DNA from: Mycobacterium sp. 3519A
Lineage (GTDB): Bacteria; Actinomycetota; Actinomycetes; Mycobacteriales; Mycobacteriaceae
Length of the DNA: 64,000 nucleotides
Direction: 5' to 3'
Assembly: GCF_900240945.1 (NCBI RefSeq)
Contig: NZ_OESG01000013.1
Span: 1,364,001-1,428,000, forward strand
The position numbers were made by a program, and so were the translations under genes. The notes beneath the pieces were generated by a model. It saw only the letters and a program-made list of their open reading frames with translations, was not told where the DNA came from and ran no database searches. Below, one piece after another: positions 32,932 through 42,413 of the stretch (positions within the stretch are counted from its first letter, which is position 1; each line of letters starts with the position of its first letter).

Positions 32932-34608
32932 GTGGATGGGACCCCGTTCGGCCGGTATCGGTTGGTGGAGATGCTGGGCCGCGGCGGTATGGGCGAGGTC
33001 TGGAAGGCCTACGACACCGCCATGAACCGGGTGGTTGCCCTGAAAGTGCTGCCGTCCAACCTCGCCGACGATGCGCAGTACCAGGCCAGGTTCCGCCGCG
33101 AAGCACAGGCCGCGGCCAGCCTGGACGAACCGCATATCGTGCCGATCCACGACTTCGGTGAGATCGACGGCCGGCTCTACGTCACGATGCGGCTCATCGA
33201 CGGCAAGACCATCAACGAACTGGTCGTCAACGGTCCGCTGCCGCCGCCGCGAGCCGTCTCGATCGTCGAGCAGATCGCCGCGGCCCTCGGCGCAGCGCAC
33301 CGAATCGGGTTGGTGCACCGTGATGTCAAACCGTCGAACATTCTGGTGACCGAGGACGATTTCGCCTATCTCATCGACTTCGGTATCGCCCGCGCCGCCG
33401 ACGCGACCAAGCTGACGAGCACGGGCGCCACGATCGGCACGTTGGCTTATATGGCGCCGGAACGGTTTACCACCGACCGCGACGATGCCCGCGCCGACAT
33501 CTATGCGCTGACGTGTGTCTTGCATGAATGTCTGACCGGGTCCCAACCGTTCCCCGGCGACAGCCTCGAGCGTCAGATCACCAACCACCTCACGATGCCG
33601 CCGCCGCGGCCCTCGACCATGCAACCCGGGATCCCGCCGCAGATGGACCAGGTCATCGCGATCGGGATGGCCAAGGACCCCGACCAGCGCTACGCGACGA
33701 CGAAAGACCTGGCGGTTGCCGCCCGGGCCGCGCTGGCCGGATCCGTATCGCCGAGTCCGCCCGCGGCCGTCGTCGCACCGCAGGCGCCGGGCTGGCCTGC
33801 GTCGGTCCCGTATCCCGACACCGGGCCGCGCACACACGCTGCCAGTGTCGCGCCCACCCAGTACGGCGCACCCGGACCGCCTCCGACGTGGTCACCACCC
33901 GGCAGCCCGCAGCAGCCCCAGTCGTCGTCCGCATGGTGGCAGAATCCGGCGGTCTGGATTCTCGGCGGCCTCACCGTCGCGGCCGTCGTCGTCATCGCGG
34001 TCGTCGCCGTCATCCTCTGGCCGGACGGGAGTTCGTCCGATCGGCCGACAACGCGGGCCCAGCCGACCCAACAGGGGCTGCCGTCGGCCCCGAGCACGAA
34101 ACCTTCGCCGCCGAGCACGAACTCGACCGCACCGACGTCCGCGCCGGCCTCGACTCAGTCCGCACCGAGCGGACCGTCACAGCTGCAGACCGCGGACGGG
34201 TTGAAGGGACTGCTCGACACCATGCGCAGCCACTTCGGTGACACCATGGGATTCCAGTTGGTGATCTATCCGGAATATGCTGTGCTCGAGCGTGTTTCGC
34301 CGACCAACAGCCACGTCGAACAGGACTTCATGTACCGGGGCGGCCAGTGGAGCAGTTGGGGAACGGACACCACGACATCGTCGTTCGATGTACTCGCCGA
34401 CCTCAGCGCATTCAACGCGGATGCGGTTGCGGGACTGTTGGCAGGCGCGCCGCAGACTCTCGGTGCCCCTGACGGCAGCCAGACCTACCTGATCGTCTCG
34501 GGCGCCGAAGGCGGGGTCCTCGAACTGGCGATCCACTCGGCATCTCCCGGCACCGGCTACATGCAGGTCAACCCCGACGGAACCATCAAGAAGGTGTTCC
34601 CGCCGTAA
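32932..34608 (+). CDS. Membrane Ser/Thr protein kinase (PknB-type) with C-terminal sensor
   Basis: A 558-residue transmembrane kinase starting at GTG 32932. Kinase motifs are LGRGGMGEVWKA, VALKVLP (Lys), VHRDVKPSNIL (catalytic Asp), DFGIA and GTLAYMAPERF. A Pro/Gly-rich juxtamembrane segment leads to a single helix (about residues 338-362), then a Thr/Ser/Pro linker and an extracytoplasmic ~130-residue domain from about 420. No PASTA repeats are present. The ligand is unknown. It is convergent with, and 3 nt from, a related kinase gene, forming a three-kinase cluster. Confidence 0.9.
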   Translation: MDGTPFGRYRLVEMLGRGGMGEVWKAYDTAMNRVVALKVLPSNLADDAQYQARFRREAQAAASLDEPHIVPIHDFGEIDGRLYVTMRLIDGKTINELVVNGPLPPPRAVSIVEQIAAALGAAHRIGLVHRDVKPSNILVTEDDFAYLIDFGIARAADATKLTSTGATIGTLAYMAPERFTTDRDDARADIYALTCVLHECLTGSQPFPGDSLERQITNHLTMPPPRPSTMQPGIPPQMDQVIAIGMAKDPDQRYATTKDLAVAARAALAGSVSPSPPAAVVAPQAPGWPASVPYPDTGPRTHAASVAPTQYGAPGPPPTWSPPGSPQQPQSSSAWWQNPAVWILGGLTVAAVVVIAVVAVILWPDGSSSDRPTTRAQPTQQGLPSAPSTKPSPPSTNSTAPTSAPASTQSAPSGPSQLQTADGLKGLLDTMRSHFGDTMGFQLVIYPEYAVLERVSPTNSHVEQDFMYRGGQWSSWGTDTTTSSFDVLADLSAFNADAVAGLLAGAPQTLGAPDGSQTYLIVSGAEGGVLELAIHSASPGTGYMQVNPDGTIKKVFPP

Positions 34609-34611
34609 CCT

Positions 34612-36456
34612 TCAATCGCCTGTGCGCGTGAAGGTTTCGCTGATGTCGAGGTTGACGGCGCACGATCCCGTCTGCACCCACGTGCCCTGCCCGCGCAATT
34701 CCGCGATCGGATTCTGCGGTGGCTGCGGCAGCGGGAACACCGCATTGGCGCTCAGGTGCGACATGTCGCCGTTCGGGCACGGGCCGTCCGTCTCGTCCTT
34801 CCAGGTCCAATTCCCGCCCTCGAAGATCAGCGGCAGATCTCCTGCGGCGACGGAGAAGTAGCTCATGCACCGGTCGCCTGCGCGTAGACAGTAGGTGGTG
34901 ACCGAAGAGTCGCCGAGCTGTTGGGTACCCATGCCCGAGTACGTGCGCGCGATGCGGTACCGGCCGCGCAACGCTTCGGCGGGCGATACCACGCGGGGCG
35001 GCAGCTTGTCGGGATCCGGAAGGCCCTTGAAGTCGGCGTCGACGTCGACATCGCCTGTGCGGGTGAAGGTTACGGCTCGCTTCTCTTGGCACTGGTTCGG
35101 GGTGAGCCGGATGAACTCACCGGCGAGTGAGCCGTCGGGTTGCGGCTGCAGGGTGAACACCTGCCACGTGTCGACGGTGGTGTTCTTGCATGGGCTGGGC
35201 GCCAGGGCAACCGCCAGCCAGCTTGGCCCGACCTGATCGAACACCATCGTCGGTGCGAATGCGACGTCACCTTTGAACTTTGAGGCGGTTGCGACGCAGC
35301 CTGCCGGGCGGCACACCGAGCGCAACCCGTAGGTGCCGGTCGACGGCGCCGCGTTCGGATCACCGACCCCGTCCAACCGCGTCGCGCGGCCGAAATCGAC
35401 GCGGTAGATGCCGGTGAAGGGGCCGGTGTTCGGTGTGCGGGTTGGCGTGTTCGGTGCGGCGGTGGGTGTCGCAGCCGTCGACTTGTCGTTGCCGGACATG
35501 TTCACGGCCGCGATGATGCCGCCTGCGACCAGTACCGCGACGGCGACAAGGGCGCCGATAAGCACCCCTCGGCGCCGGCCCGGTTTCCCGGTGGACGGCG
35601 GTGCCGTCGGCGCAGGCTGCGTAGGCTGGCCGGCACCGAACGGGTCTGTGTGCAGCGCTTGTTGAGCCGCGGCGGCCATGTCGATGGTGGTGGTATAACG
35701 GTCGGCGGGTTGCTTGGCCAACCCGATCTCGACGACACGGTCCAGAGCCGTCGGCACGGTGCTGTGGTCTTCCGACGGCCGCGGCGGTGGCGCGACCATG
35801 TGTCCGACAGCGACTTGTTCCAGGGTGTCGCCCGGGTAGGGCGGATGTCCGGTCAGACATTGATAGAGCACGCACGCCAAGGCGTAGACGTCCGAGGCCG
35901 GTTCGCTCTCGCCACTGCGGAAACGTTCAGGCGCCATGTAGGCCCAGGTGCCGATGGTGGTGTTCGCCGACGTCAGAGCGGTGTCCGAAGCGCTTCGTGC
36001 GATGCCGAAGTCGATGAGGTAGGCGAAATCGTTGTCGGCCAGCAGGATGTTCGACGGTTTGACGTCGCGGTGCACCAGCCCGGTTTGGTGGGCGCAGTTC
36101 AAGGCCGAGGCGATCTGTTCGACGATGTGCACCGCCCGCGCGGGGTCCAACGGTCCCGCGTCGAGCAGCGTCTGCAGATCGGTGCCGTTGATCAGACGCA
36201 TGGTCACGTAGAGGCGGCCGTCGATCTCACCGACGTCGTAGATCGGCACGATGTGCGGGTCGTCCAGGCGTCCCGCGGCGCGGGCTTCGCGCAGGAAGCG
36301 CTTCTCGAAGTCGGGATCCTTCGCATAGTGGCCGAGCAGCATCTTTATCGCGACGATGCGGCCGATCTCAGTGTCGTTGGCGCGCCAGACTTCGCCCATC
36401 CCGCCGCGGCCCAGCAACTCCAGCAGCTGGTAGCGGCCAAAAGGCGTGCCCTCCAC
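34612..36456 (-). CDS. Membrane Ser/Thr protein kinase with two-repeat sensor domain (paralogue A)
   Basis: A 614-residue transmembrane kinase starting at GTG 36456. The kinase domain (1-270) has LGRGGMGEVWRA, VAIKMLL, VHRDVKPSNIL and GTWAYMAPERF. A membrane helix lies near 300-322. The outer domain (about 350-614) consists of two related halves, each with paired cysteines (CRPAGC, CLRAGDRC) and each ending in the phrase FTRTGD. It is a close paralogue of the kinase at 36523-38451, with the same domain order and the same 5' sequence. No PASTA repeats; ligand unknown. Confidence 0.9.
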   Translation of the reverse strand: MEGTPFGRYQLLELLGRGGMGEVWRANDTEIGRIVAIKMLLGHYAKDPDFEKRFLREARAAGRLDDPHIVPIYDVGEIDGRLYVTMRLINGTDLQTLLDAGPLDPARAVHIVEQIASALNCAHQTGLVHRDVKPSNILLADNDFAYLIDFGIARSASDTALTSANTTIGTWAYMAPERFRSGESEPASDVYALACVLYQCLTGHPPYPGDTLEQVAVGHMVAPPPRPSEDHSTVPTALDRVVEIGLAKQPADRYTTTIDMAAAAQQALHTDPFGAGQPTQPAPTAPPSTGKPGRRRGVLIGALVAVAVLVAGGIIAAVNMSGNDKSTAATPTAAPNTPTRTPNTGPFTGIYRVDFGRATRLDGVGDPNAAPSTGTYGLRSVCRPAGCVATASKFKGDVAFAPTMVFDQVGPSWLAVALAPSPCKNTTVDTWQVFTLQPQPDGSLAGEFIRLTPNQCQEKRAVTFTRTGDVDVDADFKGLPDPDKLPPRVVSPAEALRGRYRIARTYSGMGTQQLGDSSVTTYCLRAGDRCMSYFSVAAGDLPLIFEGGNWTWKDETDGPCPNGDMSHLSANAVFPLPQPPQNPIAELRGQGTWVQTGSCAVNLDISETFTRTGD

Positions 36457-36522
36457 CGGCTCACGATAAGGTCAACTGCCCGGTGTGTGGGCGTGAATGC
36501 CCGTTTCGTGTGCGCCCAGGTG

Positions 36523-38451
36523 CTAATCGCCGGTGCGCGTGAATGTTTCGTCGAACACGATGGTGACCGGGCAGGGCTGCGACTGCTCCTGGTTGCCGTG
36601 GCCGGTGAGAAGCGTGATCGGGTTCTGCGGCGGTTGGGGCAGGGGATACTGCCCGGTCTTCTTCACCCGCATCGAGCCTCGGCCCGGACAGGTCGATTCG
36701 AAGTCAGTGGCCAACGACCACGCGCCGTCGGCGAACACCAGAGGTTCGACGGCTCCCGAGGATTCGTAGAAGAAGCTCATGCACCGGTCGCCTGCGCGCA
36801 GGCAGTCGGTGTTGACGACGAAGTCCGTCTCCTGCTTCTGCCCGTTGGTGAAGGTGCGCGCCTGGTGGTAGCGGCCGAAGAGGGCCTCGGCGGGTGACAC
36901 CACCCGGGGAGGCAGGTTGGCCGGGTCGGGCAGACTCTCGACGTCGACATCGCCTGTGCGGGTGAACGTGACGGTGTGCTTCGCCGAGCAGGAGTTGCCC
37001 GCGGTTGCGGTGAATTCGCCGGTGAGGGTGCCGTCGGGCTGCGGTTGCAGCTTGAACACCTGCCAACTTTCGGCCCGCGGGTTCTCCCGGCACTCCTGTG
37101 AGGCCAGCGACACTGACAGCCAGATCCCGTTCACCTCGTCGAATTCCACCGTCGGCGCGAACGACGGATCGCCGCTGCGCCGCGACCCGGTGGCCACGCA
37201 ACCCGTCGGCCGGCACACCGACCGGAACCCATAGGTCGCCTTCGACGACGTGCCGCCCGGGTCTGCGACGCCGCCGAGCGTGCTGATCGGTCCGAAGTCG
37301 GCGCGGTAGGTGCCGGTGAACGGGCCGGTATTGGGCGCTGCGGCTACGGATGTCGGGGTGTTCGAAGGGGCGGCGGCAGCGGGCTGGTCGTCGTCGGAGA
37401 GGTTCGCCGCCGCGATGACGCCGCCAACGACGAGCAATGTCACGGCAGCCACCGCCCCGATCACGATGCCGCGGCGACGAGCGGGTTGTCGCACCGGCGG
37501 TTCGGCGGTATCGGGCTGCGGGGCAGACGGCCACGGTACCGCTGGCCCCGCATAGGCCGGATCGACTTGGGGGACAGCTTGATTGGGTAGCCACGGCTGA
37601 GTCTGGGCGGCGTCCGACCATACGGCGGGCGCAGTGTCATCGACAGCACGGCGGGCGGCGGCGGCCATGTCGACGGCGGTGGGGTAGCGGTAGCGGTGGG
37701 CGGGTTGTTTGGCCAGCCCCGTGGCGATCACTTGATCCAACGCCGCCGGCACGGTCGCGTTGTCTTCCGAAGCGCGCGGCGGTGGGGTGACCATGTGTCC
37801 GACGGCGACTTGTTCGAGGGTGTCGCCCGGGTAGGGCGGGTGACCGGTCAGGCACTCGTAGAGCACGCACGCCAGCGCGTAAACGTCGGAGCTGGGTTGG
37901 ATTTCGCCGCTGCGGAAACGTTCCGGGGCCATGTAGGCCCAGGTGCCGATCGTGGTGTTGGCCGAGGTGAGCGCGGTGTCGCCGGTGCTGCGGGCGATGC
38001 CGAAGTCGATCAGGTAGGCGAAGTCGTTCGCGGCCAACAGGATGTTGGAGGGTTTCACGTCGCGGTGCACCAGCCCGGCCCGGTGCGCGCTGTTCAGCGC
38101 CGACGCGATCTGATCGACGATGTGGACAGCGCGGGCGGGTTCGAGCGGCCCGGCGGTGAGAACCGTTTGCAGATCGGTGCCGTTGATCAGCCGCATGGCG
38201 ACGTAGAGGCGGCCGTCGACCTCCCCGACGTCGTAGATCGGCACGACATGTGGGTCGTCGAGGCGGGCTGCGGCGCGGGCCTCGCGACGGAATCGCTTGT
38301 CGAAGTCGGGATCCTGGGCGTAGTGGGGAAGCAGCATCTTGATCGCCACCACTCGGTCGATGGTGGTGTCGTGAGCGCGCCATACCTCACCCATCCCGCC
38401 GCGGCCAAGCAATTCGATCAGGCGGTAGCGGCCAAAAGGCGTGCCCTCCAC
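36523..38451 (-). CDS. Membrane Ser/Thr protein kinase with two-repeat sensor domain (paralogue B)
   Basis: A 642-residue transmembrane kinase starting at GTG 38451, the first in-frame start matching its paralogue; the longer open frame upstream is not coding. Kinase motifs are the same as in paralogue A, with a slightly longer Pro-rich juxtamembrane segment, a helix near 335-357 and a two-repeat outer domain with CRPTGC, CLRAGDRC and two FTRTGD ends. DNA around both starts is the same for about 30 bp, so the two arose by tandem duplication. They lie 66 nt apart in the same direction. Confidence 0.9.
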   Translation of the reverse strand: MEGTPFGRYRLIELLGRGGMGEVWRAHDTTIDRVVAIKMLLPHYAQDPDFDKRFRREARAAARLDDPHVVPIYDVGEVDGRLYVAMRLINGTDLQTVLTAGPLEPARAVHIVDQIASALNSAHRAGLVHRDVKPSNILLAANDFAYLIDFGIARSTGDTALTSANTTIGTWAYMAPERFRSGEIQPSSDVYALACVLYECLTGHPPYPGDTLEQVAVGHMVTPPPRASEDNATVPAALDQVIATGLAKQPAHRYRYPTAVDMAAAARRAVDDTAPAVWSDAAQTQPWLPNQAVPQVDPAYAGPAVPWPSAPQPDTAEPPVRQPARRRGIVIGAVAAVTLLVVGGVIAAANLSDDDQPAAAAPSNTPTSVAAAPNTGPFTGTYRADFGPISTLGGVADPGGTSSKATYGFRSVCRPTGCVATGSRRSGDPSFAPTVEFDEVNGIWLSVSLASQECRENPRAESWQVFKLQPQPDGTLTGEFTATAGNSCSAKHTVTFTRTGDVDVESLPDPANLPPRVVSPAEALFGRYHQARTFTNGQKQETDFVVNTDCLRAGDRCMSFFYESSGAVEPLVFADGAWSLATDFESTCPGRGSMRVKKTGQYPLPQPPQNPITLLTGHGNQEQSQPCPVTIVFDETFTRTGD

Positions 38452-38503
38452 CGGCTCACGATAAGACCCGCTGGCTGAACGTGGGCCAGAACCGCAGGAC
38501 AGT

Positions 38504-39187
38504 TCAGCGAGCGGGCCGACCCGGTGGTTTGTCCACGGCCACGAACTCTTGTTCGGGACGGCCCGTCGTGCCGTAGCGGAGTTGGATCCTGACCTCGCCG
38601 GCGTTGGCCAAGGTGGACAGATACCGCTGCGCAGTGGCTCGTGACACGCCGATCTCCGCGGAAAGCTCCGCCGAGGACATCGGCTGACCCGACGCGCGAA
38701 GGGCCTGCAGCACCAACTGCTTCGTGGGCGACGCCACCGCGGTCGGGGACGGTGCGGGCGCGATGCGCGGACGCAGCGCGTCCATGGCCGAGTCCACTTC
38801 CTTGCCGCCGAGGTTGGTGCCTGCCAGTATCTTGCGGTAGCGCGCATAGCCCGAGAGGCGGGCCACCAGATCTGCGGGAGCGAATGGTTTGACGAGGTAG
38901 CTCAACGCTCCCGCGGCAATCGCGGCGCGGATGGTGGGGGCGTCCGTCGCAGCGCTCAAAACCATGCTGTCGCAGCGCAACTCACGGACGAAGTCGATAC
39001 CGGAACCGTCGGGAAGATAGACATCGACCAAGGCGAGGTCGACGGGGTCGGCCTTACGGGCAGCCGCGAGCGTCGTCGCGGTGGTGGTCACAGTGAAACC
39101 CGGCAGCGCGTTGACGATGCCTGCGTGCATGTTGGCGACGCGGAAGTCGTCGTCCACCACGAGCACGGTCAATTCTGTGCCACCCAT
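38504..39187 (-). CDS. Response regulator, CitB/DcuR family
   Basis: A 227-residue response regulator. The receiver has the acidic pocket VVDDDF (about residues 9-14), the phosphoacceptor Asp in LVDVYLPDGSG (about 54) and the conserved Lys in YLVKPF (about 106). The C-terminal helix-turn-helix (SSAELSAEIGVSRATAQRYL, about 170-189) is the DcuR/CitB type. It overlaps the kinase gene by 19 nt. Such pairs sense C4-dicarboxylates or citrate; the signal here is unknown. Confidence 0.92.
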   Translation of the reverse strand: MGGTELTVLVVDDDFRVANMHAGIVNALPGFTVTTTATTLAAARKADPVDLALVDVYLPDGSGIDFVRELRCDSMVLSAATDAPTIRAAIAAGALSYLVKPFAPADLVARLSGYARYRKILAGTNLGGKEVDSAMDALRPRIAPAPSPTAVASPTKQLVLQALRASGQPMSSAELSAEIGVSRATAQRYLSTLANAGEVRIQLRYGTTGRPEQEFVAVDKPPGRPAR

Positions 39188-40857
39188 TGGGCTTCCTCCT
39201 CCACCATCACGCCCGGCAACCGGGCGATGAACTCTGCGCCGCACAACTCCGCGTCAGGATTGCCGGGACTCGACAACCGGATGTCGCCGTTGAGCGCGCG
39301 GGTGATCTGTCGGGACAGCGCCATTCCGATACCGCGACCGCCCGGTATCCCGGAGTCCGGCTTGGTCGACTTGCCTTCGGAGAACACATGCTCGACGAAG
39401 TCGGGCGGCACCCCGTCCCCGGTGTCGGCGACCGTGATGTGCAGTGTCGAACCATCCTGCAGCAGTTCGACTTCCACCATCTTCACGTCGTTGGCGCCGG
39501 TGCGTGCGGCGTAGATGGCGTTGTCCAGCAGATTGCCGAGCACGGTGGTGACGTCGACCGGCAGCGCGAGTCGCCCGGGCACCCAGGTGTTCTCGCCGAT
39601 GGTCAGCGTCACTCCGGCTTCGCGTGCGGCGGCGGCCTTGGCCGCCAGGAAGGCCTGCAGGAACGCATCGCGGATGGCGTCGATGCCCGGTAACGCCGAA
39701 CCCAGCGGGCCCGACCCCAACAACTCCTCGACGTACTGCGCGGCCTCGTCGACGTGGCCGCTGTGTAGCAGGCCGTTGAGCAGGTGCAGTCGGTTGGCGA
39801 ATTCGTGACGCTGAGCGCGCAGGACCGTGCTCATCAGTTGGACCGCGTCGAGTTGGCGGGTCAACGATTCGACGTCGGTGCGGTCGCGGATCACCAAGAC
39901 GGTGCCAAGATCCCGCCCCTCGTGCGCCACCTGCCGCGCCGACACGACCACGATCCGATCCCCGACGGTGGCCAGCGTCGGCGTCGGATCCGCCGACTTG
40001 AACACCTCGAGGACACGTTGCGTCAGCCCGATGTCCTCCACGGAGGCGCCCGGTTCGTTGCTGACCTCGAGCAGCCGGCACGCCTTGTCGTTGACAAACG
40101 TTGTCTTCCAGTCGGTGTCGACGGCGAGCACGCCCTCGTCGATTCCGTGCAGCACCGCCGCCTGGCCGCGGATCAATTCGGCCATCTCGGAGGGCTGCAG
40201 CCCCATCGTCAAACCCCGCCACCGCCGGGCCAGGAACACCGAACCGACGACGCCGATGAGAAGTGCCACGCCGACCAGGACGGCCGCCGTGCGCACGTCG
40301 GTCCACAGTTGACGGTGGACGGCCGCGGTGGAGATTCCGATGCTGACCTCGCCGACCACCCGATCCGAATTCGGCGCAAGAATCGGCACTTTCGCACGGA
40401 CCGACGACCCGAGCGTGCCGGATTGCCTCGTCACCACCTCGTGGCCGGCCAGCGCCTCGGAGGGATCGGTGCTGACATGTTTACCGAGCTCGTCGCGGTT
40501 CGGGTGCGAAAGTCGAAGACCCTGGTTGTTGGTGATCACCACGAACAGCACACCGGTGCGCCGCTGAATCTCGGTGGCCAACTGCTGAAGCTGCCCGTCG
40601 GCCAACTGGGCGGTGAGCGCGGGGCCAGGTGTCAGCGGCGTCGCGTCGTAGCGCGCAACGTCGGCGCGCACGGCGGGGGCAAACGCGATCGCGCGTGCCA
40701 TGTCCAACGACCGGTCTTCGTATTGGGCGGCGAGGCGCTCGTGACTCATGAAGGCAAGCAGCCCACCCGCGATGCCCAACGTGAGCGTCACGACTGCGAC
40801 CTGAAGCAGCAGTACCTGGGTAGCGAGGCGCACGTCCACACGCAGCCTTCTCGCCAT
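39169..40857 (-). CDS. Sensor histidine kinase, DcuS/CitA family
   Basis: A 562-residue membrane kinase. It has a first helix (about residues 13-36), a periplasmic PDC/CitA-type domain (about 40-170), a second helix (about 172-194), a PAS domain (about 215-320), an H-box (LRAQRHEFANRLHLLNGLL, about 330-348) and an ATPase domain with LGNLLDNAIYAA and GRGIGMALSRQI. ATG 40857 is chosen; ATG 40905 would add 16 residues that overlap repeat element E1. Partner is the response regulator downstream. A carboxylate ligand is typical of the family. Confidence 0.92.
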   Translation of the reverse strand: MARRLRVDVRLATQVLLLQVAVVTLTLGIAGGLLAFMSHERLAAQYEDRSLDMARAIAFAPAVRADVARYDATPLTPGPALTAQLADGQLQQLATEIQRRTGVLFVVITNNQGLRLSHPNRDELGKHVSTDPSEALAGHEVVTRQSGTLGSSVRAKVPILAPNSDRVVGEVSIGISTAAVHRQLWTDVRTAAVLVGVALLIGVVGSVFLARRWRGLTMGLQPSEMAELIRGQAAVLHGIDEGVLAVDTDWKTTFVNDKACRLLEVSNEPGASVEDIGLTQRVLEVFKSADPTPTLATVGDRIVVVSARQVAHEGRDLGTVLVIRDRTDVESLTRQLDAVQLMSTVLRAQRHEFANRLHLLNGLLHSGHVDEAAQYVEELLGSGPLGSALPGIDAIRDAFLQAFLAAKAAAAREAGVTLTIGENTWVPGRLALPVDVTTVLGNLLDNAIYAARTGANDVKMVEVELLQDGSTLHITVADTGDGVPPDFVEHVFSEGKSTKPDSGIPGGRGIGMALSRQITRALNGDIRLSSPGNPDAELCGAEFIARLPGVMVEEEAQWVAQN

Positions 40858-40877
40858 GGGCCGAGCGTACGCGTTCG

Positions 40878-40900
40878 CCTGAGCAGAATGAGCAAAACCG
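40878..40900 (-). repeat. Element E1 (partial copy, CTGAGCAGAATG half)
   Basis: CCTGAGCAGAATGAGCAAAA at this position matches one half of the ~55-bp element found five more times in the region. The TTGTGCGCACAA half is not recognisable. It lies just upstream of the histidine kinase start. Confidence 0.6.
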
Positions 40901-41012
40901 GTCATGTCGGGTTGATTTCGTCGACGCCGATGTCGCGCAGCGCATCGGCGGATGGCGCGGTGTGAGTAGTCATCGCCGACGACCATATGGAGTCGCTGAC
41001 GCACCGGCGCGG

Positions 41013-41068
41013 TTGTGCGCACAACCCGCGCAGTGATCATTGTGGCGGTTTTGCGCATTGTGCTCAGG
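41013..41068 (+). repeat. Element E2 (TTGTGCGCACAA ... TTTTGCGCATTGTGCTCAG)
   Basis: The element begins with the perfect palindrome TTGTGCGCACAA, continues with ACCCGCGCA, and ends after ~25 nt with TTTTGCGCATTGTGCTCAGG. It points away from the kinase gene and faces the oppositely oriented copy E3, 57 nt further on. Confidence 0.7.
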
Positions 41069-41125
41069 GCTGCGTGGTGTTGGCCAATAGTGCTGCGCGG
41101 CAACAACTTCAACTCGTGGAACGCG

Positions 41126-41180
41126 CTGAGCAGAATGCGCAGAAGGTCAAGATCGCCGCTTGCGCGGGTTGTGCGCACAA
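41126..41180 (-). repeat. Element E3 (inverted copy of E2)
   Basis: On the plus strand it reads CTGAGCAGAATGCGCAGAAG, then GATCGCCGCTTGCGCGGG and TTGTGCGCACAA. Its last 20 bp are the exact reverse complement of the first 20 bp of E2. It lies 88 nt upstream of the hydrolase start at 41269. Confidence 0.7.
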
Positions 41181-41268
41181 GCGAGTGCCCACCCGGATGT
41201 CGACCGTAGCTTCTTGGCATCAGCGAGCCGGGACCGTCCCGGCATCGGCATCTACCGAGGAGTCCGCC

Positions 41269-42288
41269 ATGTCGGTTGCGCCCGATTCGGATCTGACACC
41301 CGCCGCATTTCACCCGACGTCCTCCGTCGGCGACGGCCCCGTCGAGCGCACCGTGACGACACAAGACGGCGTGCGAATCGCGGTGACCGACCACACCGCC
41401 GAGCGCGCCGACGCGCCCACAGTCGTTCTGCTGCATGGCCTTCTGCTCTCGCAAGCCAGCTGGCAGATGCAGGTGTGCCAGCTGCGGCGCCGGTACGGCC
41501 GAGCTATCCGGGTGATCACCTACGATCACCGCGGCCACGGTCGGTCGACGGGCGCGCCGATGCCGACCTACGAAATCAGCCAACTGGCAGCCGATCTCGC
41601 GGACGTCCTGGCCGCCATGCGGATCACGGGTCCGCTCACGCTGGCAGGCCATTCGATGGGCGGCATGACGGCGCTGGCGTACTTTTCCCGCCCGGCGGCC
41701 GAGCGCCCAGTTCAACCGCAGGGCCTGGTTCTGGTCGGCACCGCGGCGGGCAGCCTCGCCGCGCGGGGCATCGGTCGCCTGATCGCAACACCAGCGACAG
41801 AAGCACTGTTCGGGCTGGTACACCGGATGCCGCAACGCGCGGCGGACAAGGCCGTCCAAAGACTCATCCAGCCACTCGGTGACGTGCTGAGCAGATTCGC
41901 CGGGGATGGCACCGCGGTGGCGGCGGTCGCGGCGACAGCCATCCGCACCACATCGTTGACCACGGCGGCAGGGTTCCTGCCGAGCCTGAAGCGCTACGAC
42001 GCATACCGGGCGCTCGAGTCCATCACCGCCAAGACGTTCATCATCAGCGGCGGCACCGATGTGCTGACACCGGCCTCGCATTCGCGCGACCTGGCCGCCG
42101 CCATCCCTGGCGCCGTGCACTACCACCACCCGACTGCCGGTCACATGTTGCTCCAGGAAGCCGCCGAGTGCGTGAGCAATGCGATCGGCCGGGCCATGGG
42201 CATGCGTCGGGGATCCCGTCGTCCGGTGAGCGCGCGCAGGTCCAGAAACCGTTCCTCCGCAGCGCAACTCGCGCTCGTCGTGTCCTGA
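41269..42288 (+). CDS. Alpha/beta hydrolase
   Basis: A 339-residue alpha/beta hydrolase. ATG 41269 has GAGGAG about 8 nt upstream. The oxyanion motif is VVLLHGLLLS, the DHRGHGRS turn is present, the nucleophile elbow is GHSMGG (Ser about residue 125), the acid is probably in GGTDVLTPA and the His in TAGHML (about 288). No signal peptide is evident, and the tail is basic and Ser/Arg-rich. The substrate (lipid ester, lactone or other) is unknown. The stop lies inside repeat element E4. Confidence 0.87.
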   Translation: MSVAPDSDLTPAAFHPTSSVGDGPVERTVTTQDGVRIAVTDHTAERADAPTVVLLHGLLLSQASWQMQVCQLRRRYGRAIRVITYDHRGHGRSTGAPMPTYEISQLAADLADVLAAMRITGPLTLAGHSMGGMTALAYFSRPAAERPVQPQGLVLVGTAAGSLAARGIGRLIATPATEALFGLVHRMPQRAADKAVQRLIQPLGDVLSRFAGDGTAVAAVAATAIRTTSLTTAAGFLPSLKRYDAYRALESITAKTFIISGGTDVLTPASHSRDLAAAIPGAVHYHHPTAGHMLLQEAAECVSNAIGRAMGMRRGSRRPVSARRSRNRSSAAQLALVVS

Positions 42289-42340
42289 ACAGTATGCGCA
42301 GAACGCGGCGATCGTCGCTTGTAGTGACTAGTGAGCACAA
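42285..42340 (-). repeat. Element E4 (diverged copy)
   Basis: On the plus strand CTGAACAGTATGCGCAGAAC is followed by GGCGATCGTCGCTTG and, at the end, GTGAGCACAA. It preserves spacing and most positions of E3 but has lost the palindromic symmetry. It overlaps the hydrolase stop codon and lies 74 nt upstream of the next hydrolase. Confidence 0.6.
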
Positions 42341-42413
42341 GCGAGAAGCGTTGCGACACAAGCCATAACGTATGAGGTAGTAACCGTCAACGTCAGTTCA
42401 CCGGAGCCACCTC

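Larger units (their letters stand above)
40858..41268. other. 411-nt divergent intergenic region with three repeat elements
   Basis: This stretch separates the histidine kinase gene (minus) from an alpha/beta hydrolase gene (plus). It contains a partial element E1 and the full elements E2 and E3 listed separately. A perfect 20-bp inverted repeat (41013-41032 with 41161-41180) brackets 128 bp with no ORF of its own. No gene seems to be encoded; the frames reported here are upstream extensions of the hydrolase. Confidence 0.7.

Noticed and set aside
41013..41180. Insertion sequence or MITE bounded by the 20-bp inverted repeat
   Set aside because: There is no transposase, no target-site duplication is visible, and the same element occurs singly (E4) and in another inverted pair (E5/E6), so it is reported as a repeated element instead.
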